Source: Chloroflexota bacterium
GTDB taxonomy: Bacteria; Chloroflexota; Chloroflexia; Thermomicrobiales; UBA6265
DNA length: 14,643 nucleotides
Assembly (NCBI GenBank): GCA_019348515.1
Contig: JAHWJF010000013.1
Coordinates: 2,032 to 16,674, forward strand
Reading direction: 5' to 3'
Shown here in pieces: positions 1 through 5,843 of this stretch (positions within the stretch are counted from its first letter, which is position 1; each line of letters begins with the position of its first letter). Below the pieces are notes generated by a model, which searched no databases, was not told the DNA's origin, and saw only the letters and a list, made by a program, of their open reading frames with translations. The position numbers and the translations under genes are program-made.

Positions 1-1586
1 CCGATCGTGCCGCCGATGCCTCCATAGTTGTAGGCTGGATCGGCTTGATAATCGAAGAATGGGGGTTGCAGGATCGCCGCCGGGAAGACGATCTCATTGT
101 TCGTGGGCGAGTAGTAGGCGTTCACCGTTTGCGGCAGCATGCTCCACTCGTCCCGATCGACTGGCCCACCAACGCGGGCAAGTTCTCGCTTGTACTCGGC
201 GATATTGGCGCTGAGCACGGAAGCGACATAGGAGTCGCCGATGGTGACATTCTCGTAGGTGCGCCATTCGTCGGGATAGCCGACCTTGACGCGCATGGTG
301 TCGAGTTTGGCCAGTGCCTCGGCCTTCGTCTCCGGCGACATCCAGTCGAGGTTCTCGATGCGAACGCGGGTGGCGGCCTTGATGTGCTCGACCAGTTCCT
401 CGATCTGCGCCTTCGCCTCCGGCGGGAAGTACTCCTCGACGTAGAGCTTGCCGAGCGCCTCACCGAGCGCGCCGTTGACCGCCCCCAGCGCCTGCTCCTC
501 ATCTGGGCTCTGCTCCTCGACGCCGTACAGGGTCGTGCCATAGAAGGAGAAGGCGGTGTCGTCCATCTCCTTGGTGAGCGCGGAGGCGGTGTTCCAGAGC
601 ACCTGCAGCGTCAGGTACTCCTTGATCGTCTCCAGATCGGTGGAGTTGACAATGGCATCGATGGCGTCGAGATACGCCTCCTCGGTGACGACCACCGTTT
701 CCTGATCGGCGACGCCCAGAATCTCGAGGAAGGCCGGCCAGTCGAAGTCGGGATTGGCCGCGATCAGATCGGCCACTGGGCGAGGGTGGTAGTAGTTGGC
801 CGGATCGTTGGCATCGGCGGGGCGCAGCAGCGGCTCGGCCAGCCGCTTCTCGAAGTCGTAGACGCGCTGCGCGGCGGCGGTCGCCTCGGCCTCGTCGTAG
901 CCGGCAAAGCCGAGCAGCTTGGCGCTCGTCGCGCGGTAGGCCTCGCGGATCGCCTCGTTTGCCGCGTCGTCCTCCCAGTAATAGTCGCGGTTGGGCAGGC
1001 CGAGGGCCGGGCCGCCATACCAGAGGGTGTAGATCGAGCTGTCCTCGAGATCAACGCCGGGCGAGACGCCGTAGAGCCCGGAGGCATGCGACGTCAGCAC
1101 GCCATCGCGCAGGAAGGCATAAAGCTCGTCGAGCGTAGAGATCGCCTCGATGCGGGCGAGGTCGCCCGCGATCGGCTCGATGCCCTGGGCATTGCGAGTC
1201 TCGTAGTCGATTCCCTGAGCGAAGAGCTGGACCGCCTTCCACTCGTCAGAGCCCTCCGGGAGGGTATCCGAGGCGGAGAGGTGCTTGAGCAAGCCAAGGA
1301 GCTGATCGATGGTGAGCTTGTCGAGCTCGTCGCTGATGCTATAGGCGGCCCGGTCGCCTGGGATCGTGGTGGCATCCTGCCAGCGACCCGTGGCGTAGCG
1401 GTAAAAATCCTCACCCGGCGGGACCGATAGGTCCATGGCCGCGAGCAACGATCCCGCTGCCACATCCGCGACCGGTGGGGCGGGCATGGACGCGGGGGTA
1501 GCGGTCTGCGCGGCCAGCACACCGGGGACGCCACCGACGACGGTGGCACAGAGCAGCGCAAATATCAGACGAACAACACGGAGCAT
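1..1586 (-). CDS. M13-family zinc metallopeptidase (neprilysin/PepO-like), 3' end outside window
   Basis: Secreted zinc endopeptidase of family M13, expected to cut oligopeptides outside the cytoplasm. The visible part is 528 residues. Residues 1-25 form a signal peptide (MLRVVRLIFALLCATVV, cleavage near VLA-AQ). The mature N-terminus has the family pattern PPGEDFYRYATGRW near residues 57-70. Later M13 marks include GLPNRDYYW, FSFYG..L.GVEEQ and the substrate-binding NAYY at residues 489-492, followed by NNEIVFPAAILQPPFF. The last complete codons read NYGGIGGTIG; in the family the catalytic HExxH follows within a residue or two, so the active site and the distal Glu lie beyond position 1. Full members run to about 650-700 residues. 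ATG at 1586 is preceded by AGGGAG (1594-1599), 7 nt away. I checked the reading frame line by line from the start and found no frameshift. The family call is sure; the exact substrate is unknown. Confidence 0.93.
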   Translation of the reverse strand, partial: MLRVVRLIFALLCATVVGGVPGVLAAQTATPASMPAPPVADVAAGSLLAAMDLSVPPGEDFYRYATGRWQDATTIPGDRAAYSISDELDKLTIDQLLGLLKHLSASDTLPEGSDEWKAVQLFAQGIDYETRNAQGIEPIAGDLARIEAISTLDELYAFLRDGVLTSHASGLYGVSPGVDLEDSSIYTLWYGGPALGLPNRDYYWEDDAANEAIREAYRATSAKLLGFAGYDEAEATAAAQRVYDFEKRLAEPLLRPADANDPANYYHPRPVADLIAANPDFDWPAFLEILGVADQETVVVTEEAYLDAIDAIVNSTDLETIKEYLTLQVLWNTASALTKEMDDTAFSFYGTTLYGVEEQSPDEEQALGAVNGALGEALGKLYVEEYFPPEAKAQIEELVEHIKAATRVRIENLDWMSPETKAEALAKLDTMRVKVGYPDEWRTYENVTIGDSYVASVLSANIAEYKRELARVGGPVDRDEWSMLPQTVNAYYSPTNNEIVFPAAILQPPFFDYQADPAYNYGGIGGTI

Positions 1587-1593
1587 ACGGGGT

Positions 1594-1599
1594 CTCCCT
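1594..1599 (-). promoter_or_regulatory. Ribosome binding site of the M13 peptidase gene
   Basis: AGGGAG on the minus strand, 7 nt before ATG 1586. It fixes the start of the peptidase and gives a complete signal peptide. Confidence 0.7.
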
Positions 1600-1850
1600 A
1601 GATGGGCGTGACGTAAAGTGGCGGGCAGGGGATAGGATAGCCCCCCAACGCCGGGAAACGCTAGAAGCTGGCTCTTCTCGTGAGTGACGGTTCGAGCGCT
1701 ATAGGCACTGGCACAACGACTGGCCCAAATTGTCTTTGAGCTCCTGTGCGTTCGCGGTCACACCCCATGGACAACAACCATGCATCATTTTTGAGACGAC
1801 GTCGCACAAAGGGTCCAGCCTGTTGCATACGTGCCCCATTGCCCTTTCCG

Positions 1851-1894
1851 GGATCTCTCAAGGCGGGGATACGCTCCATCCCGGAGAGAAATCC
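1851..1894. other. Nested hairpin of unknown role in the divergent spacer
   Basis: Three stacked stems can form: GGAT (1851-1854) with ATCC (1891-1894), CTCTC (1855-1859) with GAGAG (1884-1888), and inside them GGGAT (1866-1870) with ATCCC (1878-1882). AAAGGG (1808-1813) and CCCTTT (1842-1847) form another complementary pair just before it. There is no T-run, so it does not look like an intrinsic terminator. It could be a structured leader RNA or chance; no known RNA family was recognised. Confidence 0.3.
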
Positions 1895-2076
1895 TGATCA
1901 ATTACCACCTTCAACACCTTTACCTTTGCCCTTCTCTCCCGCGACGCCGCGGTGAACCGTGCCTGTCGCCTCCGCGGTATTCACCCCGGCGAGTGCGCGT
2001 GCATCCCTCGCCCTCGCTGCCCTCTTGCCGGGGGCATTCCAAAACTCTGAGCCGGCCATCTCAGGACGCCGTACAG

Positions 2077-2101
2077 TTCACGTCTTGATTGACGACGTGA
2101 A
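2077..2101. promoter_or_regulatory. Perfect 8+8 inverted repeat before the lactonase-like gene
   Basis: TTCACGTC (2077-2084) and GACGTGAA (2094-2101) are exact reverse complements separated by 9 nt. Allowing one bulged base the arms extend to CAG/CTG. It ends 21 nt before the ATG at 2123. The size and spacing fit a dimeric repressor operator or a leader hairpin. A TTGACG hexamer lies inside it, but no -10 sits at a sensible distance. Confidence 0.45.
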
Positions 2102-2122
2102 CCTGAAGGGTGAACCGGGCTA

Positions 2123-2866
2123 ATGACCGCTCACGAGCTCTACCTCTTGCATCTCGGGCAACTCGGGTCACGCGATCCTGATACGGGTGAGGCGCGCTTC
2201 AGCCAGGTCCCCGGTTACCTGATCCGGACGGCAACAGGGCGCACCGTCCTGGTGGATACCGGTAACCCGGCCGCACTGATCGGGCAGCCGACCGCCGCGC
2301 CGTGGTGGGATCTGGTCAACAACACCCGCCCCGAGGATGACCTGGTAGCGCGCCTCGCCGGGCTCGGCATCGCTCCACGCGACGTCGATCTGCTGGTCTC
2401 GACCCATTTTGATTTCGACCACTGCGGCCGGCACGATGCGTTCGTCGGCACTGGAATCACCTCCCTCGTCCAGCGGGAGCACCTCGCCGTGGCCCGCGAC
2501 GATCCACGGTTCGACCCTGCCTTGTGGGACATCCCCGGTATCGCCTACACACCGGTTGCTGGCGATGTCGAGCTGGAGCCGGGGCTGCGCTTGATCGCCT
2601 CGCCGGGGCACGTCATCGGGCACCAGTCAGTTTATGTCGAGACGAACGACGGGCCGGTGCTGATGGCTATCGACGCCATCAGCGTCGCCGAGCAGATCAC
2701 GATGCAACGGTTCCCCAGCACCTACCCCGACCCCGAGGCAGCACGGCAATCACGCGACACGCTAATGGCGCTGGTCGCGGCAACCGGTGCCTTCCTGGTG
2801 ATGGGCCACGACGCTCCGCAGTGGGCGACGTTACGCAAGAGCCCGGAGCCGTTCCGGAGGCCGTGA
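2123..2866 (+). CDS. Metallo-beta-lactamase-fold hydrolase, N-acyl homoserine lactonase-like
   Basis: A 247-residue cytoplasmic protein with the MBL fold, closest in style to the AHL-lactonase-like group of metal-dependent hydrolases. The metal site is readable: H95-x-D97-x-D99-H100 (STHFDFDHCG), H163 (SPGHVIGHQS), D184 (MAIDAI) and H229 (VMGHDAP). An early VDTGNP motif (residues 44-49) also fits. Classical lactonases have HxHxDH; here the second His is Asp, a variant that I believe occurs in part of this group. No signal peptide. ATG 2123 has a weak GAAGGG about 12 nt upstream, and no better in-frame start was seen. It converges on the zinc-ribbon gene at 3051. Lactone hydrolysis (possible quorum quenching) is inference; another ester or lactone substrate is equally possible. 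Confidence 0.85.
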   Translation: MTAHELYLLHLGQLGSRDPDTGEARFSQVPGYLIRTATGRTVLVDTGNPAALIGQPTAAPWWDLVNNTRPEDDLVARLAGLGIAPRDVDLLVSTHFDFDHCGRHDAFVGTGITSLVQREHLAVARDDPRFDPALWDIPGIAYTPVAGDVELEPGLRLIASPGHVIGHQSVYVETNDGPVLMAIDAISVAEQITMQRFPSTYPDPEAARQSRDTLMALVAATGAFLVMGHDAPQWATLRKSPEPFRRP

Positions 2867-2976
2867 GACCGGCCCGACTGCTCGGACGAGCTCTGTCGGC
2901 CTTCACTGGTTTCCGCCGGGTCGCGCTGCGCCTGATTTTCTGGTGAGCCAAGGAGTCGAAAAGGAAACCACGGGCA

Positions 2977-3004
2977 GACGCCTGAAAGTGGCAACACAGG
3001 CGTC
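2977..3004. terminator. Inverted repeat between convergent genes, possible bidirectional terminator
   Basis: GACGCCTG (2977-2984) and CAGGCGTC (2997-3004) are exact reverse complements with a 12 nt loop. The site lies between the convergent ends at 2866 and 3051. Neither side has a clear T-run, so factor-independent termination is uncertain. Confidence 0.35.
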
Positions 3005-3021
3005 ACCAGACACTCACGGTC

Positions 3022-3056
3022 CCCTATCACCCCGTCACTCCATGACCCTATCACCC
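3022..3056. repeat. Direct repeat of CCCTATCACCC at a gene 3' end
   Basis: The 11-mer occurs at 3022-3032 and 3046-3056, 24 bp apart. The second copy contains the stop codon of the minus-strand zinc-ribbon gene (3051-3053) and encodes its last residue. Confidence 0.5.
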
Positions 3057-3479
3057 ACGCCGTGCCACACCGACGATGTACCGGGCGATGCCGATGACGA
3101 GCACCATGAGGCCGAGGGGAGCGGTGCAGATCGAGAGCATGACGATGGTGCCGGTATCATCGCGCTGGCCAATAGCCAGCAGGGCCACCGCGAGCAGCAG
3201 CAGCAGCACCCCTCCGGCTATCACCGTCATCGGGCGCGCGCCGAGGACCCAGGCGGCGTTCTCCTGATCCGTTTTTCTCGCGTCGCGGGGAGCATCCTCG
3301 GCGCCCGCGTTCGCAGTCAGAGGCGCGGCGACAGATTCTGTGGCTGCTGGGACTGAGATCGCGGGTAAGGGCGCGCCGCATTCCGCGCAAAAGCGGTCTC
3401 CAATGCGATTCGCGGTGCCACAGTCAGGGCAGACGAGCGTCTCCTCCCCTGCCCCCTGATCTCTTTCCCGCTCGGTCAC
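3051..3479 (-). CDS. Zinc-ribbon membrane protein with two transmembrane helices
   Basis: A 142-residue protein of unknown function. The N-terminal zinc ribbon is CPDCG (C17, C20) with CAECG (C31, C34). A polar linker of about 45 residues follows, then two hydrophobic helices near residues 84-103 and 111-135 and a short basic tail (GVARRG). The ribbon would face the cytoplasm if the two helices form a hairpin. GTG 3479 is chosen because GGGAGGAG lies 6 nt upstream (3486-3493); a longer reading from ATG 3536 adds 19 residues without a comparable site. It diverges from another zinc-ribbon/two-helix gene at 3684. The domain layout is directly visible; any role in envelope sensing or assembly would be speculation. 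Confidence 0.75.
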   Translation of the reverse strand: MTERERDQGAGEETLVCPDCGTANRIGDRFCAECGAPLPAISVPAATESVAAPLTANAGAEDAPRDARKTDQENAAWVLGARPMTVIAGGVLLLLLAVALLAIGQRDDTGTIVMLSICTAPLGLMVLVIGIARYIVGVARRG

Positions 3480-3485
3480 CTGTCG

Positions 3486-3493
3486 CTCCTCCC
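3486..3493 (-). promoter_or_regulatory. Ribosome binding site fixing the GTG start at 3479
   Basis: GGGAGGAG on the minus strand with a 6 nt spacer to GTG. This decides the shorter start for the zinc-ribbon gene. Confidence 0.6.
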
Positions 3494-3558
3494 TCGATGC
3501 CCCTTCTCGCCACCCCGCCGAGGGCGGCGAGAGCATCCACGACGAAGCGCCACGGCGT

Positions 3559-3588
3559 CAAGGCAGTGTCGGGCAGAGCAAGGCAGTG
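3559..3588. promoter_or_regulatory. 10-bp direct repeat spaced 20 bp in the divergent zinc-ribbon promoter region
   Basis: CAAGGCAGTG occurs exactly at 3559-3568 and 3579-3588, two helical turns apart. It sits in the 204 bp spacer between the two divergent zinc-ribbon genes, which suits a shared operator. A 7+7 inverted repeat (CGCCGCG 3635-3641, CGCGGCG 3650-3656) lies closer to the plus-strand gene. Confidence 0.4.
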
Positions 3589-3683
3589 CGGGGGCATGGT
3601 ATTCCTATGTCCGACGTTGGCGAGCATGGGGTGACGCCGCGGGGGGATTCGCGGCGCGATGGCGGGAGCACGGGACAGGCGGC

Positions 3684-4352
3684 TTGGAAGACTCCAAAAC
3701 CGGAAAGCGCGATCCGTGGGACGCGGGAACAGGCGCCGCTGGGTCGACGGTCATCTACTGTGGCCTGTGCGGCGCGCTCAACCCCGCCTCCAGCTACTAC
3801 TGTGCCGCCTGCGGCACGACGCTGGTCGATGCCTTCCACGCCACCGAGGGACTGCGCGTCTTCGAGCGCCCCGATCCGGCGGCGAGACTGATCGAGATCC
3901 TTCCCTCCGGTGGCGAGCTGGAGGTGGTCGACGACCCGGCCGCATCGGCCGACTGGCTGCGCATCCGGCTGCCCTACGGGCGACTCGGGTACGTGCAGAC
4001 GGCGGAAGCTGCCGCCGCGACCCCCGGCCCGGCAGCCACAACTCGACTTCGCCCACCCGATATCAATACGAACGCGCGGGGCTGCGTGACCTCGAGCGCG
4101 GCGCTCTGGGCACTGGCGCTGCTGGTGCTGACGGCCATCTTCGGGGTGGTGATCCTGGCCCGGGCGCGTCCGGAAGACGCGGGGTTGCTGGGGATCGTGT
4201 TCTGTATCACGCTCGGCCCGTTGATCCTGCTCACCATCGGGGCCTATGTCGCGGCGCGGACGCGAGAAGACCAGCTTGCCGATGAGGAAGCCGCGCTCGC
4301 GGCGCTGGCGCCAGACCAGGACGAGAGTGAAATGCCGGCGGAAGCGCGCTAG
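3684..4352 (+). CDS. Zinc-ribbon / SH3-like / two-helix membrane protein
   Basis: A 222-residue protein of unknown function. The zinc ribbon has C26, C29 (CGLCG) and C40, C43 (CAACG). Residues about 55-105 look like a bacterial SH3-type module (LRVFERPDPAARLIEILPSG, then ADWLRIRLPYGRLGYV), which in other proteins binds peptides or cell wall. Two hydrophobic helices follow near 138-159 and 167-190, then an acidic tail rich in E and A. The start is TTG 3684; the preceding in-frame codons I read (back to about 3606) offer no ATG or GTG, and the ribosome site is weak, so the N-terminus is uncertain. With the divergent gene at 3479 it shares ribbon, linker and helix pair, suggesting a paralogous pair, here with an added SH3-like insert. 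Confidence 0.75.
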   Translation: MEDSKTGKRDPWDAGTGAAGSTVIYCGLCGALNPASSYYCAACGTTLVDAFHATEGLRVFERPDPAARLIEILPSGGELEVVDDPAASADWLRIRLPYGRLGYVQTAEAAAATPGPAATTRLRPPDINTNARGCVTSSAALWALALLVLTAIFGVVILARARPEDAGLLGIVFCITLGPLILLTIGAYVAARTREDQLADEEAALAALAPDQDESEMPAEAR

Positions 4353-4469
4353 GACGGGAGCGACGGGCCGGCGACGACCTTGCAGCCGGAGTCACATGAG
4401 AGGATCTTGTCGAGTAACGCGAATACAGACCGATCGTCGATAGCTCCCACGGTGGTGTTGCCGCACAGG

Positions 4470-4877
4470 ATGCTTGCCTTGGATAACGATTTCGGCGTTG
4501 GACACCTGACCCATGCAGAGCTGCGACCGGCGCTCGTCTGCCGGCAGCTGCTCCAGGCGATTGACTCCTCGGAAGGACGGCGCAAACGGCGCAAGCGAAA
4601 CACGACGCCGGATGCCCTAGGCATGGAGGTCAAGCGGGACCTGCTGGAAGCGGCCGTCACCGACGACCCGGACCCAGACGACTTCGAGACCTGGCTCTTC
4701 ACGCGGGTGCAGGCTTCCGGCGCCCAGGTGGGCGCGACGCGCGCGATGGCGCTGCAGATCTGGGACGAATGGCAATTCGCCCTGGCCTCGGGCGGCTTCC
4801 GCGAGTGGCTCGCCGCCGGCGCACCGAGCGACGACTCCCGGCCGGGCACGGACATGGGACTCGATCCGAGGGGGTAA
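4470..4877 (+). CDS. Unrecognised small protein with a basic patch
   Basis: I do not recognise this family. From ATG 4470 it has 135 residues with no signal peptide or membrane helix. A basic run RRKRRKR (residues 37-43) precedes a segment with acidic and aromatic residues (DDPDPDDFETWLF, 65-77) and an amphipathic stretch with several Trp (IWDEWQFALASGGFREWL, 97-114). A TTG at 4380 would extend it by 30 residues, in frame and without stops, but has no better ribosome site; neither start is well supported. It follows the zinc-ribbon gene by 117 bp on the same strand and may be cotranscribed. The basic patch could contact nucleic acid, but that is only a guess. The stop codon abuts a G-rich hairpin repeat. 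Confidence 0.6.
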   Translation: MLALDNDFGVGHLTHAELRPALVCRQLLQAIDSSEGRRKRRKRNTTPDALGMEVKRDLLEAAVTDDPDPDDFETWLFTRVQASGAQVGATRAMALQIWDEWQFALASGGFREWLAAGAPSDDSRPGTDMGLDPRG

Positions 4878-4944
4878 GGGGGCGCTCCGCTGAGGGGGAG
4901 TCAGCCGCGTTGCGGCTTCAGGGGGCGCCGGCGGCTGCGCCGCC
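4877..4944. repeat. G-rich short-hairpin repeat element between convergent genes (copy 1)
   Basis: AGGGGGCGCTCCGCTGAGGGGG (22 bp, 4877-4898) begins at the last base of the preceding stop codon. It carries a tiny palindrome, GCG-CTC-CGC. Two further hairpins follow: AGCCGC-GTT-GCGGCT (4903-4917) and GGCGGC-TGC-GCCGCC (4930-4944). A close relative of the first part occurs at 8623-8647. The element may act as a terminator or as a REP-like repeat. Confidence 0.6.
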
Positions 4945-4998
4945 TCAGCGGGTGAAGGAGTCCGACGCAAGTCCTACTCCTTGTCCTCGCCCCCTTCA

Positions 4999-5055
4999 CC
5001 CCCTGAGCGAAGCGACGCCCCCTGAACGAAGTGACGCCCCCTGAGCGCAGCGGCA
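4999..5055. repeat. Three tandem 19-bp units with a covarying mini-hairpin
   Basis: Units at 4999-5017, 5018-5036 and 5037-5055 each start CCCCCTGA. Their centres read GCGAAGC, ACGAAGT and GCGCAGC, so the outer pair changes from G-C to A-T while pairing is kept in unit 2. A fourth CCCCCT begins at 5056, six bases before the stop of the CAP gene. On the opposite strand the units read like the G-rich element at 4877. Confidence 0.75.
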
Positions 5056-5064
5056 CCCCCTCGT

Positions 5065-5694
5065 CTACTGGCTCCCGAACGTCGTCGTCCAGTACCAGCC
5101 GTATTTGGAGTTCTTGTTGTAGGCGCGCCCGATACCGATCTCAGTGAAGTTCTTGTTACGCATGCCCTTGTCGTGGTCGGGGCTCGACTTCCAGGCCTCC
5201 ATCACCTCGTTTGCCGTCTCCTGGCCGGCGGCAATGTTCTCCCCGATGAAAGACCAGTTGGTGTAGCCGAAGCGCTCGATATTCTTCTCAGCCGAATCGC
5301 CGTTGGAGAGCTGGTGGCTGAAATAGTTCTTGTTCGCCATGTCCTGGGAATGGTGGTCGGCGGCCGCACCGAGCTGATTCTGCAGCGAGAGATTGCCGGC
5401 GCCGTTCTTGCGCCGGTAGTCGTTGATCAGGTCAAGGAAGGCGCGTTCTTCGCTATCAGGCGAGTAGCCCCCTCCCCCACCATTCGTGTTCTTGTCCTTC
5501 TTCTTGTTCCGGTTCTTGTTCTTACCACTCCCCTTCTTTCCTTTGCCTTTCTTGGCCTCGCCAGACTCGCGCTCTGCGAATATTCCGAGGCCGAAGGCCG
5601 CTGGCAGGGCGGCGAGACGCCCCAGGAGGAGGCGCCGGCTGCCACGCGCAGTGTCGGAGATGGTCATGCTGAACGGCTCACGATCGTGATCCAC
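5065..5694 (-). CDS. Exported CAP (SCP/PR-1) domain protein with lysine-rich linker
   Basis: A 209-residue exported protein. The leader has a twin-arginine-like SRRLLLG (residues 19-25) and a hydrophobic stretch to about residue 40. A strongly basic low-complexity linker follows (about 47-70, mostly K, N and G), then a Gly run and a CAP domain from about 81 to the end. CAP marks are visible: H114/H115 (DHHSQDMA), H127 (YFSHQ), E152 (GENIAAG), H174 (SPDHDKGM), EIGIGRAY and the final WYWTTTFG. Bacterial CAP proteins are extracellular and their biochemical role is mostly unsettled. GTG 5694 is chosen because GGGAGGGA (5699-5706) lies just upstream; a GTG at 5742 would add 16 residues, and ATG 5667 would leave a shorter leader. 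It lies 149 bp downstream of the L,D-transpeptidase on the same strand. Confidence 0.85.
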   Translation of the reverse strand: MDHDREPFSMTISDTARGSRRLLLGRLAALPAAFGLGIFAERESGEAKKGKGKKGSGKNKNRNKKKDKNTNGGGGGYSPDSEERAFLDLINDYRRKNGAGNLSLQNQLGAAADHHSQDMANKNYFSHQLSNGDSAEKNIERFGYTNWSFIGENIAAGQETANEVMEAWKSSPDHDKGMRNKNFTEIGIGRAYNKNSKYGWYWTTTFGSQ

Positions 5695-5698
5695 GAGG

Positions 5699-5706
5699 TC
5701 CCTCCC
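5699..5706 (-). promoter_or_regulatory. Ribosome binding site fixing the CAP gene start
   Basis: GGGAGGGA on the minus strand, its GGAGG core 6 nt from GTG 5694. It favours this start over GTG 5742. Confidence 0.55.
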
Positions 5707-5789
5707 GGTGGCCGAGACGCGGGGTTCCCGGCAACAGTCCACGCTCAGGAACGCGCGGGTGGGACGTCAGGTTGCGCGGGACAATGAAT

Positions 5790-5813
5790 GGGGCTGGCTC
5801 GGCGGCCAGCCCC
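5790..5813 (-). terminator. Hairpin downstream of the L,D-transpeptidase gene
   Basis: GGGGCTGGC (5790-5798) and GCCAGCCCC (5805-5813) pair perfectly over 9 bp with a 6 nt loop. On the minus strand it starts 30 nt after the stop codon at 5844 and is followed by ATTCATTGT, a weak U-rich tail. It probably ends or attenuates transcription before the CAP gene. Confidence 0.55.
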
Positions 5814-5843
5814 GGGACACGTGAAGCGATGGGACGTGCGAGC

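Larger units (their letters stand above)
1587..2122. other. Divergent intergenic region, 536 bp, no gene
   Basis: This spacer separates the M13 peptidase (minus) from the hydrolase at 2123 (plus), so it must hold both promoters. The part around 1780-1930 is less GC-rich than its surroundings. Short open frames here have no convincing codon use, ribosome binding site or recognisable product. It contains a nested hairpin (1851-1894) and an inverted repeat close to the hydrolase start (2077-2101), listed separately. I could not pick a clear -35/-10 pair on either strand. Confidence 0.6.

Noticed and set aside
45..1430. Long plus-strand open frame of 461 codons over the peptidase
   Set aside because: It is the antisense shadow of the M13 peptidase gene, whose frame carries a signal peptide and many family motifs. 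The plus-strand product is recognisable as nothing and lacks a ribosome site.
1746..2088. Two overlapping plus-strand open frames in the divergent spacer
   Set aside because: Composition is proline, arginine and serine rich without domain or good start site; the region better fits promoters and a hairpin.
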